Part shown: positions 52,951 to 61,901 of the stretch, one piece after another
Numbering within the stretch: the first letter of the stretch is position 1
How the letters are laid out: the number at the start of each line of letters is the position of its first letter
Assembly: GCF_042850985.1 (NCBI RefSeq)
Contig: NZ_AP031415.1
Span: 1,364,001-1,428,000 of the forward strand
Reading direction: 5' to 3'
Length of the DNA stretch: 64,000 nucleotides
Source: Allocoprobacillus sp002160865
GTDB taxonomy: Bacteria > Bacillota_I > Bacilli_A > Erysipelotrichales > Coprobacillaceae
The notes under the pieces: generated by a model
Seen by the model: the letters and a program-made list of their open reading frames with translations, nothing else
The model's database searches: none
What the model was told of the DNA's origin: nothing
Position numbers and translations under genes: made by a program

Positions 52951-53115
52951 TCAATCACGCCATTCAATACTGATGAGTCTTGGTATTGAAATTCTTCCCT
53001 TTTTAGATTTAATGATCTTATAGGCTGCAGCTCCTAAAATTAAATAAAGTAAAGCTGTCGCAATAAGACTTCCTCCTTGAATTTCACATTGTTGCTGTAA
53101 TGTTAACTCTTTCAT
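52951..53115 (-). CDS. Double-glycine leader peptide (bacteriocin- or signal-like)
   Basis: A 54-residue peptide. The 15-residue leader MKELTLQQQCEIQGG has the pattern of leaders cut by peptidase-containing ABC exporters (ELxL ... IxGG). The predicted mature part is 39 residues: a hydrophobic, Gly/Ala-containing first half (SLIATALLYLILGAAAYK) and a basic second half (IIKSKKGRISIPRLIS). The start follows AAAGGAAGGG; an in-frame ATG six codons earlier (53133) is possible. It is a single-gene transcript with its own terminator and the comG-type element upstream. No exporter or immunity gene is adjacent. Antimicrobial or signalling function is inferred. Confidence 0.75.
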   Translation of the reverse strand: MKELTLQQQCEIQGGSLIATALLYLILGAAAYKIIKSKKGRISIPRLISIEWRD

Positions 53116-53142
53116 GTTGACCCTTCCTTTCATCAGTAGCTC

Positions 53143-53178
53143 CCTATTATTTATATATACATTTTTTTCGCATTTTTC
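53143..53178 (-). promoter_or_regulatory. comG-type 36-bp promoter element (copy 2)
   Basis: Same length and orientation as 20185-20220 with 31 of 36 identities (GAAAAATGC ... AATGTATATATA ... AATAGG), placed between the valS terminator and the peptide gene. Both copies end at their gene's ribosome-site region, at a similar distance from the terminator above them. Confidence 0.7.
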
Positions 53179-53189
53179 TTCTTAAAAAT

Positions 53190-53221
53190 GAAAAAAAGTG
53201 AAATTTTTTTCAATTTCACTT
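53190..53221 (-). terminator. Terminator after valS
   Basis: Stem AAAGTGAAATT / AATTTCACTTT with an A-rich loop, followed by TTTTC on the minus strand. Confidence 0.85.
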
Positions 53222-55842
53222 TACATTTGATTTAATTTATCTTTCATTGTATTAAATTTTGATTGATAATCAGCCAGTTTCTGTTTTTCCTGTTCAACTT
53301 TTTGAGCAGGTGCCTTAGAAACAAAGTTAGGATTAGAAAGCATGGATTCACAACGCTTGATTTCATTTTCAAGCTTTTTAATTTCATCTTCCATTTTTTT
53401 CTTTTCAGCTTCTAAATCAATATAATCACCTAGTTCAATAATCAATGCATTTCCACCTTTAATCATTTCTGTTGCTACATTTGAAGATGTTTCAACATTA
53501 TATCCAAAACAACGTGCATGACATAACTTATAAATATATGGAGAAAGATTTTCCAATAAATTTTCAAGCTGGTTATCCTGTGTTTGAATTGAATAAGCAA
53601 TTTCAATAGCATTTTTTATAACATATTGGGCTCTTAAATTTCTAATCCCTTTAATAATATCAATCAAATAAACAAACTGATCTTGAATTATTTCATTATT
53701 GAAATCCGGATTAACTGTTGGCCATTTTGCAATACAGATAGATGGCTGTAAATGAGGAATTGATAAATAAATTTCTTCTGTTACAAAAGGCATGAATGGA
53801 TGTAATAATCTAACTATTGCGTTTAATACATAAACCAGTGTATTTTGGGTTGCTTTCTTTTCTATTTCATCATCACTGTTTAAATGAACTTTTGATAATT
53901 CAATATACCATGAACAAAAATCATCCCAGATAAAGTTATACAATTCACTACCAACATTAACAAATTCAAACTTATCCATATTCTCATCAACTGAAGTAAT
54001 AACTTCGTTTAAACGATTTAAAATCCATTGATCAGCCAAATTCAAATGGTCAAAAGATAAATTCTGATAAGACATATCATCATCAATATTCATTAAAACA
54101 AATCGAGCACTATTCCATATTTTATTGATGAAATTCCATGCCGCATCTAGTTTTTCTGGAATATATCTTAAATCCATACCCGGTGCAGAATTAGTTGTTA
54201 AAAAGAAACGTAAAGTATCCGCTCCATATTGATCAATAACATCCATTGGGTCAACACCATTACCTAAAGATTTAGACATCTTTCTACCCTGTTCATCACG
54301 AATCAAACCATGAATCAAAACATTTTGAAATGGTCTTTGTCCTGTAAATTCTAATGACTGGAAAATCATTCGAGAAACCCAGAAAAAGATGATATCATAA
54401 CCTGTTACCAATGTATCTGTTGGAAAATAACGTTGATAAAGTTCACTTTCTGTATTTGGCCATCCCATTGTTGAAAAAGGCCATAATGCACTTGAAAACC
54501 ATGTATCAAGCACATCTTCATCCTGTTTCCAGTTTTCAATGTCTTGTGGTGGCTCTTTTCCTACATAAATTTCTCCTGTTTCTTTATGATACCATGCAGG
54601 AATTTGATGTCCCCACCATAATTGACGTGAAATACACCAGTCTTCAATATTTTCCATCCATTGTTTAAAAGTCTTTTCAAAACGTGGTGGCACGAATGAA
54701 ACTTTAGAATCTTTCATCTGATTTTCTAAGGCTGCATTCGCTAATGGTTTCATTTTTACAAACCATTGCTTAGATAAATAAGGTTCTACAATAGCATGAC
54801 TTCTTTCAGAATGCCCTACTTGATGCATATGTTTTTCAATATGATCAACGACACCTCTTGATTCAAAATCGTGAACTAGAGCTTCACGACATTCAAAACG
54901 ATCCATTCCCTGATAAGGTCCACATAATTCATTCATTGTGCCATCATCATTCATACATTTAGGCATTGCTAATTGATATTTTTTAGCAAGAGCAAAGTCA
55001 TTAGGATCATGCGCAGGTGTACATTTCATAACAGCTGTTCCAAAGCTCATATCAATATAACTATCTGCCATAATTGGTAAGGCTTCACCATTAGCCGGGT
55101 TAATAGCATGTTTTCCAACCAGATGCTGATATCTTGTATCATCAGGATGAACAAAGATAGCCTGATCGGCAAACATTGTTTCTGGACGTGTTGTTGCGAT
55201 AACTAGATTTTCACCTGTTTCCACAACTTCGTAATTGAAATAATACATATGTCCTTCAATTTCTTTATGAATAACTTCAATATTAGATAAAGCCGTGCGT
55301 TGTACTGGATCCCAGTTAATAATACGTTCTCCTTGATAAATATAACCTTTTTTATAAAGTGTTACAAAAACAGTTTTGACTGCTTCACTTAATCCTTCAT
55401 CTAATGTGAAACGTTCTTTTGTGTAATCAAGAGAAAGACCTAATTTTTCCCATTGACTACGAATAATAGAAGCATATTCTTCTTTCCAAGACCATGCTTT
55501 TTCTAGAAATTTTTCACGTCCTAAATCATAACGAGAAATTCCGTCTTCTCTTAGACGTGCTTCCACTTTAGCCTGTGTTGCAATCCCCGCATGATCCATT
55601 CCCGGTAACCACAAAGCATCATAGCCTTGCATTCTTTTATAACGAATAATCATGTCTTGTAAAGTTGTATCCCAAGCATGTCCCAAGTGAAGTTTTCCTG
55701 TTACATTTGGTGGTGGAATAACAATACTATATGGTTTTTTAGAAGTGTCTCCAGCTTCAAAATAGTGATGATCTAACCATGTGCGATATTTCCCTTCTTC
55801 AACGGCTTTATGATCATATTTCGTCGCTAATTCTTTCTTCAT
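53221..55842 (-). CDS. valS: Valyl-tRNA synthetase
   Basis: Class I synthetase of about 873 residues. HIGH motif variant KLHLGHAWD, KMSKS motif RKMSKSLGNGVD, editing CP1 domain with TTRPETMFADQA, and a C-terminal coiled coil (KKMEDEIKKLENEIKRCES). The start is the ATG at 55842, nine bases after GGGAG; a TTG three codons upstream is less likely. It overlaps the upstream membrane-protein gene by 29 bases, so both are under the T-box leader. Confidence 0.97.
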   Translation of the reverse strand: MKKELATKYDHKAVEEGKYRTWLDHHYFEAGDTSKKPYSIVIPPPNVTGKLHLGHAWDTTLQDMIIRYKRMQGYDALWLPGMDHAGIATQAKVEARLREDGISRYDLGREKFLEKAWSWKEEYASIIRSQWEKLGLSLDYTKERFTLDEGLSEAVKTVFVTLYKKGYIYQGERIINWDPVQRTALSNIEVIHKEIEGHMYYFNYEVVETGENLVIATTRPETMFADQAIFVHPDDTRYQHLVGKHAINPANGEALPIMADSYIDMSFGTAVMKCTPAHDPNDFALAKKYQLAMPKCMNDDGTMNELCGPYQGMDRFECREALVHDFESRGVVDHIEKHMHQVGHSERSHAIVEPYLSKQWFVKMKPLANAALENQMKDSKVSFVPPRFEKTFKQWMENIEDWCISRQLWWGHQIPAWYHKETGEIYVGKEPPQDIENWKQDEDVLDTWFSSALWPFSTMGWPNTESELYQRYFPTDTLVTGYDIIFFWVSRMIFQSLEFTGQRPFQNVLIHGLIRDEQGRKMSKSLGNGVDPMDVIDQYGADTLRFFLTTNSAPGMDLRYIPEKLDAAWNFINKIWNSARFVLMNIDDDMSYQNLSFDHLNLADQWILNRLNEVITSVDENMDKFEFVNVGSELYNFIWDDFCSWYIELSKVHLNSDDEIEKKATQNTLVYVLNAIVRLLHPFMPFVTEEIYLSIPHLQPSICIAKWPTVNPDFNNEIIQDQFVYLIDIIKGIRNLRAQYVIKNAIEIAYSIQTQDNQLENLLENLSPYIYKLCHARCFGYNVETSSNVATEMIKGGNALIIELGDYIDLEAEKKKMEDEIKKLENEIKRCESMLSNPNFVSKAPAQKVEQEKQKLADYQSKFNTMKDKLNQM

Positions 55843-56500
55843 TATTTTCAACTCCCTCTTTCAAATCTTCTTCTGGTATTTCATAATCATAGAAATCTTC
55901 CTTATGATCTAAAACATATTGCGTTAATTTTTCATTGACATTTGTTGTGCTGACAAGAGTAATAAACTCATTGGTAAAGTCAGTAAAATTATAGCGTGAA
56001 TAATCTCCCATTTCTGGATCATCTTCATCATCATCTTCGTCATTTTCAATAATTTCAGCAAAACGTCTTGCTGCCTTCATTAAATCAGCCAATTCATGTG
56101 CTCCAATTTTTTCAAATATATCTACGATCATTGGCACAAATGGTTGACTGGCAGGACTTAAAAAGAAACTATGTAATGATGCATTACGACCTTCTAAAGA
56201 TGTTGTAATCATATAAATGCCATAAACTGTTTTTTCACTTTCGTTCATTTGTTCAAAATAATGTTCAAAATCATCATTTTCTTTTCTCATACAATGAAAC
56301 AAAGCAGCTGCTGTCACATCTTCTCTAGGACATACATCTAAGACTCCCGGTCTTAAATATGAATATTTTTCTTTCTTTTCCTCATATTCCAGTAATGCTT
56401 TTTGACGTTGTGCCTTTCCTTCATTAATTCTTTTCATAAAGAAATAACCTAAAAAAATCAAAGCTGCAATAAATAATCCCCATATAATATAATTTGCCAT
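55814..56500 (-). CDS. Membrane-anchored DMP19/DUF4375-like protein in the valS operon
   Basis: A 228-residue protein with one N-terminal membrane segment (IIWGLFIAALIFLGYFFM) followed by a basic helix. A soluble domain around residues 90-150 (TVYGIYMITTSLEGRNASLH, MIVDIFEKIGAHELADLMKA) resembles the DMP19/DUF4375 fold. A Glu/Asp-rich linker (ENDEDDDEDDPEMGD) follows. Function is unknown. It lies between the T-box and valS and overlaps valS, so it is probably expressed in response to uncharged tRNA-Val. Confidence 0.75.
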   Translation of the reverse strand: MANYIIWGLFIAALIFLGYFFMKRINEGKAQRQKALLEYEEKKEKYSYLRPGVLDVCPREDVTAAALFHCMRKENDDFEHYFEQMNESEKTVYGIYMITTSLEGRNASLHSFFLSPASQPFVPMIVDIFEKIGAHELADLMKAARRFAEIIENDEDDDEDDPEMGDYSRYNFTDFTNEFITLVSTTNVNEKLTQYVLDHKEDFYDYEIPEEDLKEGVENNEERISDEI

Positions 56501-56514
56501 TTTTCTCCTCCTTC

Positions 56515-56738
56515 AATAAAAAAGAACATTCGTATAAGGACGAATGTTCGTGGTACCACCTTAATTTATATACTGATCGTATACCTCAAAACTTTAACGC
56601 AGTTCTACGTGTTTACCTACTCCTCTTTCAGAAAACAGACTCAAAGGCTACCTTCCATTTCTTCTTCTATCTCTTTCCACCACCCAGAGATTCTCTATCA
56701 GAATACAAAATGTACTCCTCCTCATCAACGTCTACTAT
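56515..56738 (-). promoter_or_regulatory. T-box riboswitch (valine), with antiterminator and terminator
   Basis: The leader begins GATGAGGAGGAGTA (stem I 5' side with the AG/GUA element). The conserved T-box sequence is AAGGTGGTACCACG, and the terminator CGAACATTCGTC...ACGAATGTTC followed by T lies just before the 55814-56500 gene. The specifier is probably GTA (Val) at 56649-56651, in GGAAGGTAGCC, consistent with valS downstream. It binds uncharged tRNA-Val to allow read-through. Confidence 0.93.
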
Positions 56739-56767
56739 ATTCTAACAAACCTCATTATGAAAGTCAA
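56739..56767 (-). promoter_or_regulatory. Sigma-A promoter of the T-box/valS unit
   Basis: TTGACT - 17 bases - TAGAAT on the minus strand. It begins right at the ysxE stop codon, with the T-box leader immediately downstream. Confidence 0.85.
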
Positions 56768-57673
56768 TTATAACTGTGTAATAAAATGATGAACAGAATC
56801 TAAATAATATAATAAACGTGACAATTTAATGATATTATCAATCTCATCATGTTCAAATTGAATAATAGGTACAATATTCATTAAACAACAAAGCAAAAGT
56901 TTTTCTTCTTTTCTTAGTTCAAATTTTTTTAAATAAGATTGACTTAAACAATCTAAATCAAAAAGAATATCTGGTATTTTTTGATACATATCAAATATAT
57001 CGTAAATAGGTAAATCCATTTCCATATAATCCAATGAAATCAAACATTTATGTTTTAGTGAAATATGCTGATAATCAAAATTTTTATAAGTCAGACATAT
57101 ACGAATAGAATGACATTCTTGAATACAATTCATATACTGCGATAGATATTGCTTTGCCAAAGCTAAAGCTTCATATATACGATAATAATTCATAACCAGC
57201 ATCCATTGACTTGGTGAACGGTAGACTTCATTTTCATAGCTTTCTATCATTTTTTCATAATATTGAAAACGTTCATTGATGACCTTTAAGATATCCTTTT
57301 CAAGAGTGTGAAAATATTGCTGATTCACTTTCATATCATAAAAACTATGTTCATGTAAATAAGCTAATGTTTCAAAATAAAATTGAATCTTCATTTCCTT
57401 AAGATGTTGTGATCCGCTTTCAATAAAAGGCATTAAATAAAGATATTGATGCTGATAAATAGTTAAATATTCATGATGAAGATTAGGTATAATATGAACA
57501 AAACATGATAAATTTAATGTTTCCACTAAATCATACATGTTTTGTAAAGATTTTTGAGATGTGATTTTCACTACGAAATAACCTTCATGACACTTCAGTT
57601 TAAAAACATGGCTGCTTAACTTAATTTCACCAATCACATGAAAATCATAATTTTTTAAAATAACATCTTTCAT
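56768..57673 (-). CDS. YsxE/CotS-like spore coat-associated kinase-fold protein
   Basis: A 301-residue protein of the aminoglycoside-phosphotransferase/CotS fold. GEIKLSSHVFKLKCHEGYFVVKI forms the nucleotide-binding lobe (given in part), with the later segment ICLTYKNFDYQHISLKHKCLI at the catalytic-loop position. The usual catalytic HGD is degenerate, as in spore-coat members. It is coupled to the SpoVID-like gene by a four-base overlap; Bacillus ysxE also follows spoVID. Coat association is inferred from this context. Confidence 0.75.
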   Translation of the reverse strand: MKDVILKNYDFHVIGEIKLSSHVFKLKCHEGYFVVKITSQKSLQNMYDLVETLNLSCFVHIIPNLHHEYLTIYQHQYLYLMPFIESGSQHLKEMKIQFYFETLAYLHEHSFYDMKVNQQYFHTLEKDILKVINERFQYYEKMIESYENEVYRSPSQWMLVMNYYRIYEALALAKQYLSQYMNCIQECHSIRICLTYKNFDYQHISLKHKCLISLDYMEMDLPIYDIFDMYQKIPDILFDLDCLSQSYLKKFELRKEEKLLLCCLMNIVPIIQFEHDEIDNIIKLSRLLYYLDSVHHFITQL

Positions 57674-58344
57674 ATCACATAAGGTATAATCACAATCGTT
57701 CCTGACGTCAAAGAACGTTCATGATTATAAGATTTTAAAGCATATTCATCTATTTGATAATGTCTGGCGATTGTTTCATAACTATCACCATCTTGAACAA
57801 CATAAAAATAATATGTTCCCAGATCTTCCTCCAGATCATCGTTTTCTTCTAAAACAGGTACTTCTTTTGGTTTTTCTGAAATGACTGAGTCATTGACAGC
57901 TGATTCCTGCTTATCTATAACATCTACAATTTTTTCTTCTTCTCTCAATAACTTTTCAATTTCTTCTGCTGAATCCATATCATGATCTTGTTCAACGGTA
58001 TCAACAACACGATCTTCATCATCAAGAACTCCATAGACACAAGCTTGAATCACGAGTGATAAATTTCCATCAACCAAGTGATAATCAAAATCCTCAACTT
58101 TCACATGAAAATCTCTCTTATCAGTAATTTTCTCAAATAAAGCAAAAATATCTAAATCTATCGTTTCATGAAACTGATGTTTTTCCTGTCTATCTTTATA
58201 TTCACCATTAATCATGATACTGCCAATCGCACGCATCCCATCTGTTTCCATTTTATAACGTATAGATTCATCAACAGATATAGAAATCAACTCATTTAAT
58301 TGATGATTTAAATCAACCTTTTTCTTAAAATAAATTTTCTGCAT
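57670..58344 (-). CDS. spoVID: SpoVID-like spore coat morphogenetic protein with LysM domain
   Basis: About 224 residues. The N-terminal beta-rich domain (MQKIYFKKKVDLNHQLNELI) matches the SpoVID N-terminus. A central acidic linker (about 115-165) follows, then a C-terminal LysM (YYFYVVQDGDSYETIARHYQ). In Bacillus SpoVID directs encasement of the spore by coat proteins and binds SafA and SpoIVA. It is much shorter than Bacillus SpoVID (575 residues) because the linker is reduced. The start follows TTAGGAGGG; upstream codons belong to the promoter region. Confidence 0.82.
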   Translation of the reverse strand: MQKIYFKKKVDLNHQLNELISISVDESIRYKMETDGMRAIGSIMINGEYKDRQEKHQFHETIDLDIFALFEKITDKRDFHVKVEDFDYHLVDGNLSLVIQACVYGVLDDEDRVVDTVEQDHDMDSAEEIEKLLREEEKIVDVIDKQESAVNDSVISEKPKEVPVLEENDDLEEDLGTYYFYVVQDGDSYETIARHYQIDEYALKSYNHERSLTSGTIVIIPYVI

Positions 58345-58360
58345 ACAATCCCTCCTAACA

Positions 58361-58402
58361 AACTGTATGCTTTTATTGAAAGAATATGAACATTCTTTCA
58401 AT
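58361..58402 (-). promoter_or_regulatory. Candidate sigma-E promoter and inverted repeat upstream of spoVID
   Basis: TCATATT - 13 bases - CATACAGT on the minus strand (7 of 7 and 7 of 8 against sigma-E, spacer one short). The -35 lies in a perfect inverted repeat at 58375-58402 with 11-base arms ATTGAAAGAAT / ATTCTTTCAAT and a 6-base centre. Confidence 0.5.
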
Positions 58403-58429
58403 AAAAAAAGTAGACTTTAACATCTACTT
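58403..58429 (-). terminator. Terminator after the PTS IIB gene
   Basis: Stem AAGTAGA / TCTACTT followed by seven T in all on the minus strand; includes the stop codon of the IIB gene. Confidence 0.85.
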
Positions 58430-58732
58430 CTTCGTTTGAATAAGTTCTAATGCCTGTTTTAAAACAGATTTTCCATTCATCATTCCATAATCTTTCATAT
58501 CTATATGAGCAACAGGTACACCCGGTGCTTCAGCTTCAATCTTACGTTGAGCATAACGAACTTGTGGCCCTAATAAAATAATATCTGCTTTTGTAGCATT
58601 GGCTTTCACTTCATTTGCTCCAACAGCCCATATATCAGCTTCAATACCTTGTTCTGATGCCGCTTTAATCATTTTCTCTACAAGCAAGCTTGTTGACATA
58701 CCAGAAGCACAGCATAACATAATATGTATCAT
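58424..58732 (-). CDS. Orphan PTS lactose/cellobiose-type EIIB
   Basis: A 102-residue EIIB with the phospho-cysteine loop MLCCASGMSTSLLVEKM and LLGPQVRYAQRKIEAEA, typical of the Lac/Cel (chitobiose) family. The start is the Met before IHIMLCC, after GAGGAGGGG. No EIIA or EIIC is nearby and a terminator follows at once, so it is an isolated component. It could supply another transporter or act in regulation. Confidence 0.92.
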   Translation of the reverse strand: MIHIMLCCASGMSTSLLVEKMIKAASEQGIEADIWAVGANEVKANATKADIILLGPQVRYAQRKIEAEAPGVPVAHIDMKDYGMMNGKSVLKQALELIQTKK

Positions 58733-58828
58733 TTTCTTCCCCTCCTCGTAATTATTATACATAAATTATTTTCATTTGTTAAGAGTTGGTTTGACTTAAG
58801 TCGTCAAAGCTTTCTTCATTTATCATAT

Positions 58829-59434
58829 TTATTTTATTTCATCATGATTATCACAAAGCTTAAAAATATCCTGCCATAATTCATCAATACCCACTTTATT
58901 CAAACTAGAGAAACGAACAAACATATCTCCTTTTTGAAAATCTAAAGTTTCTTTGATACGTTTTTCATTTTTCTTTAAATCATTGCGTTTTAACTTATCT
59001 TCTTTTGTAGCAACAACGATGACTGGTATTTGATAATATTTAGCATATTGATACATTTGAATATCATCACGTGTTGGTTTATGACGATAGTCAACAATTA
59101 AAATCAAACCTCTTAATAATTCTCGATCTCTCAAATACGTATCAATCATATCAGCAAAGCTTTCTTTAATAGCATCACTTACCTTTGCATAACCATAACC
59201 AGGCACATCTACAAGACAAACTTCATCATTAATGTTAAAAAAGTTTAATGTTCGTGTTTTTCCGGGTGTTCCCGATACTTTGGCCAGTTTTTGATGATTT
59301 GTGAGTGTATTAATCAAACTTGATTTTCCTACATTACTACGCCCAGCCAGACATATTTCAGGTAAATCATGATCAGGCCACTGTGATTTCCATGCGGCAC
59401 AAAGCAAAAACTGTGCTTTATTCACTTTATACAT
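58829..59434 (-). CDS. engB: Ribosome biogenesis GTPase YsxC/EngB
   Basis: A 201-residue GTPase for 50S assembly. G1 is GRSNVGKSSLIN, G3 DVPGYGYAK, G4 VATKEDKLKRND and G5 FSSLNKVG. Located after lon as in Bacillus (lonA-ysxC). Confidence 0.95.
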   Translation of the reverse strand: MYKVNKAQFLLCAAWKSQWPDHDLPEICLAGRSNVGKSSLINTLTNHQKLAKVSGTPGKTRTLNFFNINDEVCLVDVPGYGYAKVSDAIKESFADMIDTYLRDRELLRGLILIVDYRHKPTRDDIQMYQYAKYYQIPVIVVATKEDKLKRNDLKKNEKRIKETLDFQKGDMFVRFSSLNKVGIDELWQDIFKLCDNHDEIK

Positions 59435-59448
59435 AGTTTTCTCCTTTC

Positions 59449-59478
59449 AAAAAAAGCCACTGATAAATCAGCAGCTTT
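59449..59478 (-). terminator. Terminator after lon
   Basis: Stem AAGCTGCTGAT / ATCAGTGGCTT followed by seven T on the minus strand. Confidence 0.83.
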
Positions 59479-61804
59479 ATTGTTTCACTAAAGCATTTTC
59501 CAAAACAGTATCAATATTATCTGCTAATATAATATTTAAATCATTTTGAACAGATTGAGGAATATCATCAATATCTTTTTCATTATCTTTAGGAATGATA
59601 ATTGTACGAATACCACTGCGATGTGCAGAAATAGATTTTTCCTTCAAACCGCCTATAGGAAGGACTTGACCTCTCAATGTAATTTCGCCCGTCATAGCAA
59701 CATCATCTCGAACTGGACGATTACTGAAAGCCGATAAAATTGCAGTTGTTAATGTGACACCAGCACTTGGCCCATCTTTTTTCACTGCCCCTTCTGGAAC
59801 ATGAATATGAATATCCTGTTTATCAAATTCAATATTTTCTAATCCATATTTTTGTGAATTAGCTTTCATATAATCTAAGGCAATAGATGCTGATTCTTTC
59901 ATCACATCACCTAATTGACCGGTAATAATAAATTTCCCACTACCTGCAAAGTGATTGACTTCAATCGGTAAAATATCTCCACCATATTGTGTATATGCCA
60001 TTCCAGTCACTACACCAACTTGAGGTTTATCTAATTTTTTAGTATGTTCAAATGGAGCTTTACCAAGATATTCTTCTAAATCTTCAACATTTAAAGACAA
60101 TACTAAAGACTGATCTTTCAGTATTTTCAAAACAGCTTTACGACAGATTTTGGCAATCAGTCTTTCTAACTGTCTAACTCCCGCTTCACGTGTATAATGA
60201 CGAATCACATACATCATTGCTTCATCACTTACTTGTAATTGTTCTGGTTTTAAACCATGAACAGCGAGTTCTTTTTTCAATAAATGTCTTTTCGCAATTT
60301 CTAATTTTTCCTGTTCTGTATAAGAAGAAATTTCAATAATTTCTAATCTATCTCTTAATGGATCTGGAATGCTTCCCAAATCGTTCGCTGTCGCAATAAA
60401 TAATACTTTTGATAAATCATAAGGTTCTTCTAAATAGTTATCAGAGAAAAACTGATTTTGTTCTGGATCAAGAACTTCCAGCATTGCACTTGTCGGATCA
60501 CCCTTATAATCACTAGACATCTTATCTATTTCATCTAACAGGAAGACAGGATTAATAACACCTGCTTTTTTCATACCTTGAATAATTCTTCCTGGCATAG
60601 AACCTAAATAAGTTCTACGATGTCCTCTAATTTCAGCTTCATCTCTTACACCACCTAAAGAAGCCTTTACAAATTTTCTTCCTAAAGCTCTGGCAATAGA
60701 TTTAGAAATAGAAGTTTTACCAACACCTGGTGGACCAACTAAACAAATAATTGGCGCATTTAAAGACTGTGTCATTTGTTTAACAGCTAAATGTTCAACA
60801 ATTCTTTCTTTTGGTTTTTCTAATCCAAAATGATCTTCATTAAGAATTCTTTCAACTTCATTGATATCCTGTGTATCTTCAGTTTCCTGATACCAAGGTG
60901 TTTTCATCACCCAATCAATATAAGTTCTGACAACATTTGCTTCTGAAGAAGCAGGTGGCATCATATCATAACGTTTTAATTCTTCTTCAATCTTATCTTT
61001 AATATGTTGAGGATAAGGTTGATTTTGAATTTCTTCACGAATATAATCCGTATCATCTTCTTTACTTGGCGTATCCCCAAGTTCTTCTTTAATCGCACGA
61101 AGTTTTTCTCTTAAATAATATTCTCTTTGATTTTCATCAATACTTTCTTTGACCTTGATATTAATTTTTTCTTCGATTTCGTTAATTGTTTTTTCTTCTT
61201 CCATACTGGCAAGAACCAACAATAAACGTTTATTAATATCACATTCAGATAAAATTTGTTGTTTTGTCTTTAATTCAACATTAATATATTGTCCAATCGT
61301 ATCAGCCAATGCACTGGCACTCATCCCTTGAGATAAGCTGGCAAAGACTTCACGTGGAAAAACTTGAAGATTTTTATGCATTGTCTGCATTTGATCAGTA
61401 ATTTTTCTAACCAAAGCAATTTCTTCAGCACGATCTCCATGAATATCTTCAAGATATTTTGTTTTCGCAAAAAGACAACCATCGCTTTCTTCAAGATTTA
61501 AGATTTCAACTCTTTTTTGACCTTCAACAGTCAATTTAATTGTTCCATGATTATCTCTTTTAATTCTTCTTTTAATCTTACATAATGTTCCATAATGATA
61601 AACATGATCAAAATCTGTATTTTCATCAAGTGGATTTTTTTGAGAAATAAATACAACATTTTCATCAAATTCATTCACACTTAATTCAATTGCTTTCAGA
61701 CTAAAACTTCTTCCTACATCTAAAGAAATTTCATGAGATGGAAAAACAACCATCCCTCTGGTACAAATGACGGGTAAATCAACAACAATATCTAATTCAT
61801 CCAT
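59477..61804 (-). CDS. lon: ATP-dependent protease LonA
   Basis: A 775-residue protease. N-terminal substrate domain (LPVICTRGMVVFPSHEISLD), coiled linker, AAA+ module with Walker A GPPGVGKTSISK and Walker B VFLLDEIDKM, and a C-terminal protease domain with Ser-Lys dyad in VKKDGPSAGVT. No LonB or ClpX is present between it and tig, unlike Bacillus. It has its own sigma-A promoter. Confidence 0.97.
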   Translation of the reverse strand: MDELDIVVDLPVICTRGMVVFPSHEISLDVGRSFSLKAIELSVNEFDENVVFISQKNPLDENTDFDHVYHYGTLCKIKRRIKRDNHGTIKLTVEGQKRVEILNLEESDGCLFAKTKYLEDIHGDRAEEIALVRKITDQMQTMHKNLQVFPREVFASLSQGMSASALADTIGQYINVELKTKQQILSECDINKRLLLVLASMEEEKTINEIEEKINIKVKESIDENQREYYLREKLRAIKEELGDTPSKEDDTDYIREEIQNQPYPQHIKDKIEEELKRYDMMPPASSEANVVRTYIDWVMKTPWYQETEDTQDINEVERILNEDHFGLEKPKERIVEHLAVKQMTQSLNAPIICLVGPPGVGKTSISKSIARALGRKFVKASLGGVRDEAEIRGHRRTYLGSMPGRIIQGMKKAGVINPVFLLDEIDKMSSDYKGDPTSAMLEVLDPEQNQFFSDNYLEEPYDLSKVLFIATANDLGSIPDPLRDRLEIIEISSYTEQEKLEIAKRHLLKKELAVHGLKPEQLQVSDEAMMYVIRHYTREAGVRQLERLIAKICRKAVLKILKDQSLVLSLNVEDLEEYLGKAPFEHTKKLDKPQVGVVTGMAYTQYGGDILPIEVNHFAGSGKFIITGQLGDVMKESASIALDYMKANSQKYGLENIEFDKQDIHIHVPEGAVKKDGPSAGVTLTTAILSAFSNRPVRDDVAMTGEITLRGQVLPIGGLKEKSISAHRSGIRTIIIPKDNEKDIDDIPQSVQNDLNIILADNIDTVLENALVKQ

Positions 61805-61832
61805 AATTCATGACCTCCTTTGTATCTTCATT

Positions 61833-61861
61833 ATTATATAGAATAATGAGTCGCTTGTCTA
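61833..61861 (-). promoter_or_regulatory. Sigma-A promoter of lon
   Basis: TAGACA - 17 bases - TATAAT on the minus strand, between the tig terminator and lon. No CtsR or CIRCE site was seen here. Confidence 0.75.
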
Positions 61862-61875
61862 TTCATATGTCTTAA

Positions 61876-61901
61876 TAAAACAAGACGCTTGAAGCGTCTT
61901 A
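61876..61901 (-). terminator. Terminator after tig
   Basis: Stem AAGACGCTT / AAGCGTCTT followed by GTTTTATT on the minus strand. Confidence 0.85.

Noticed and set aside
56520..56550. CGAATGTTC resembling a DinR/LexA (SOS) box
   Set aside because: It is one arm of the T-box terminator hairpin and is fully explained by it.
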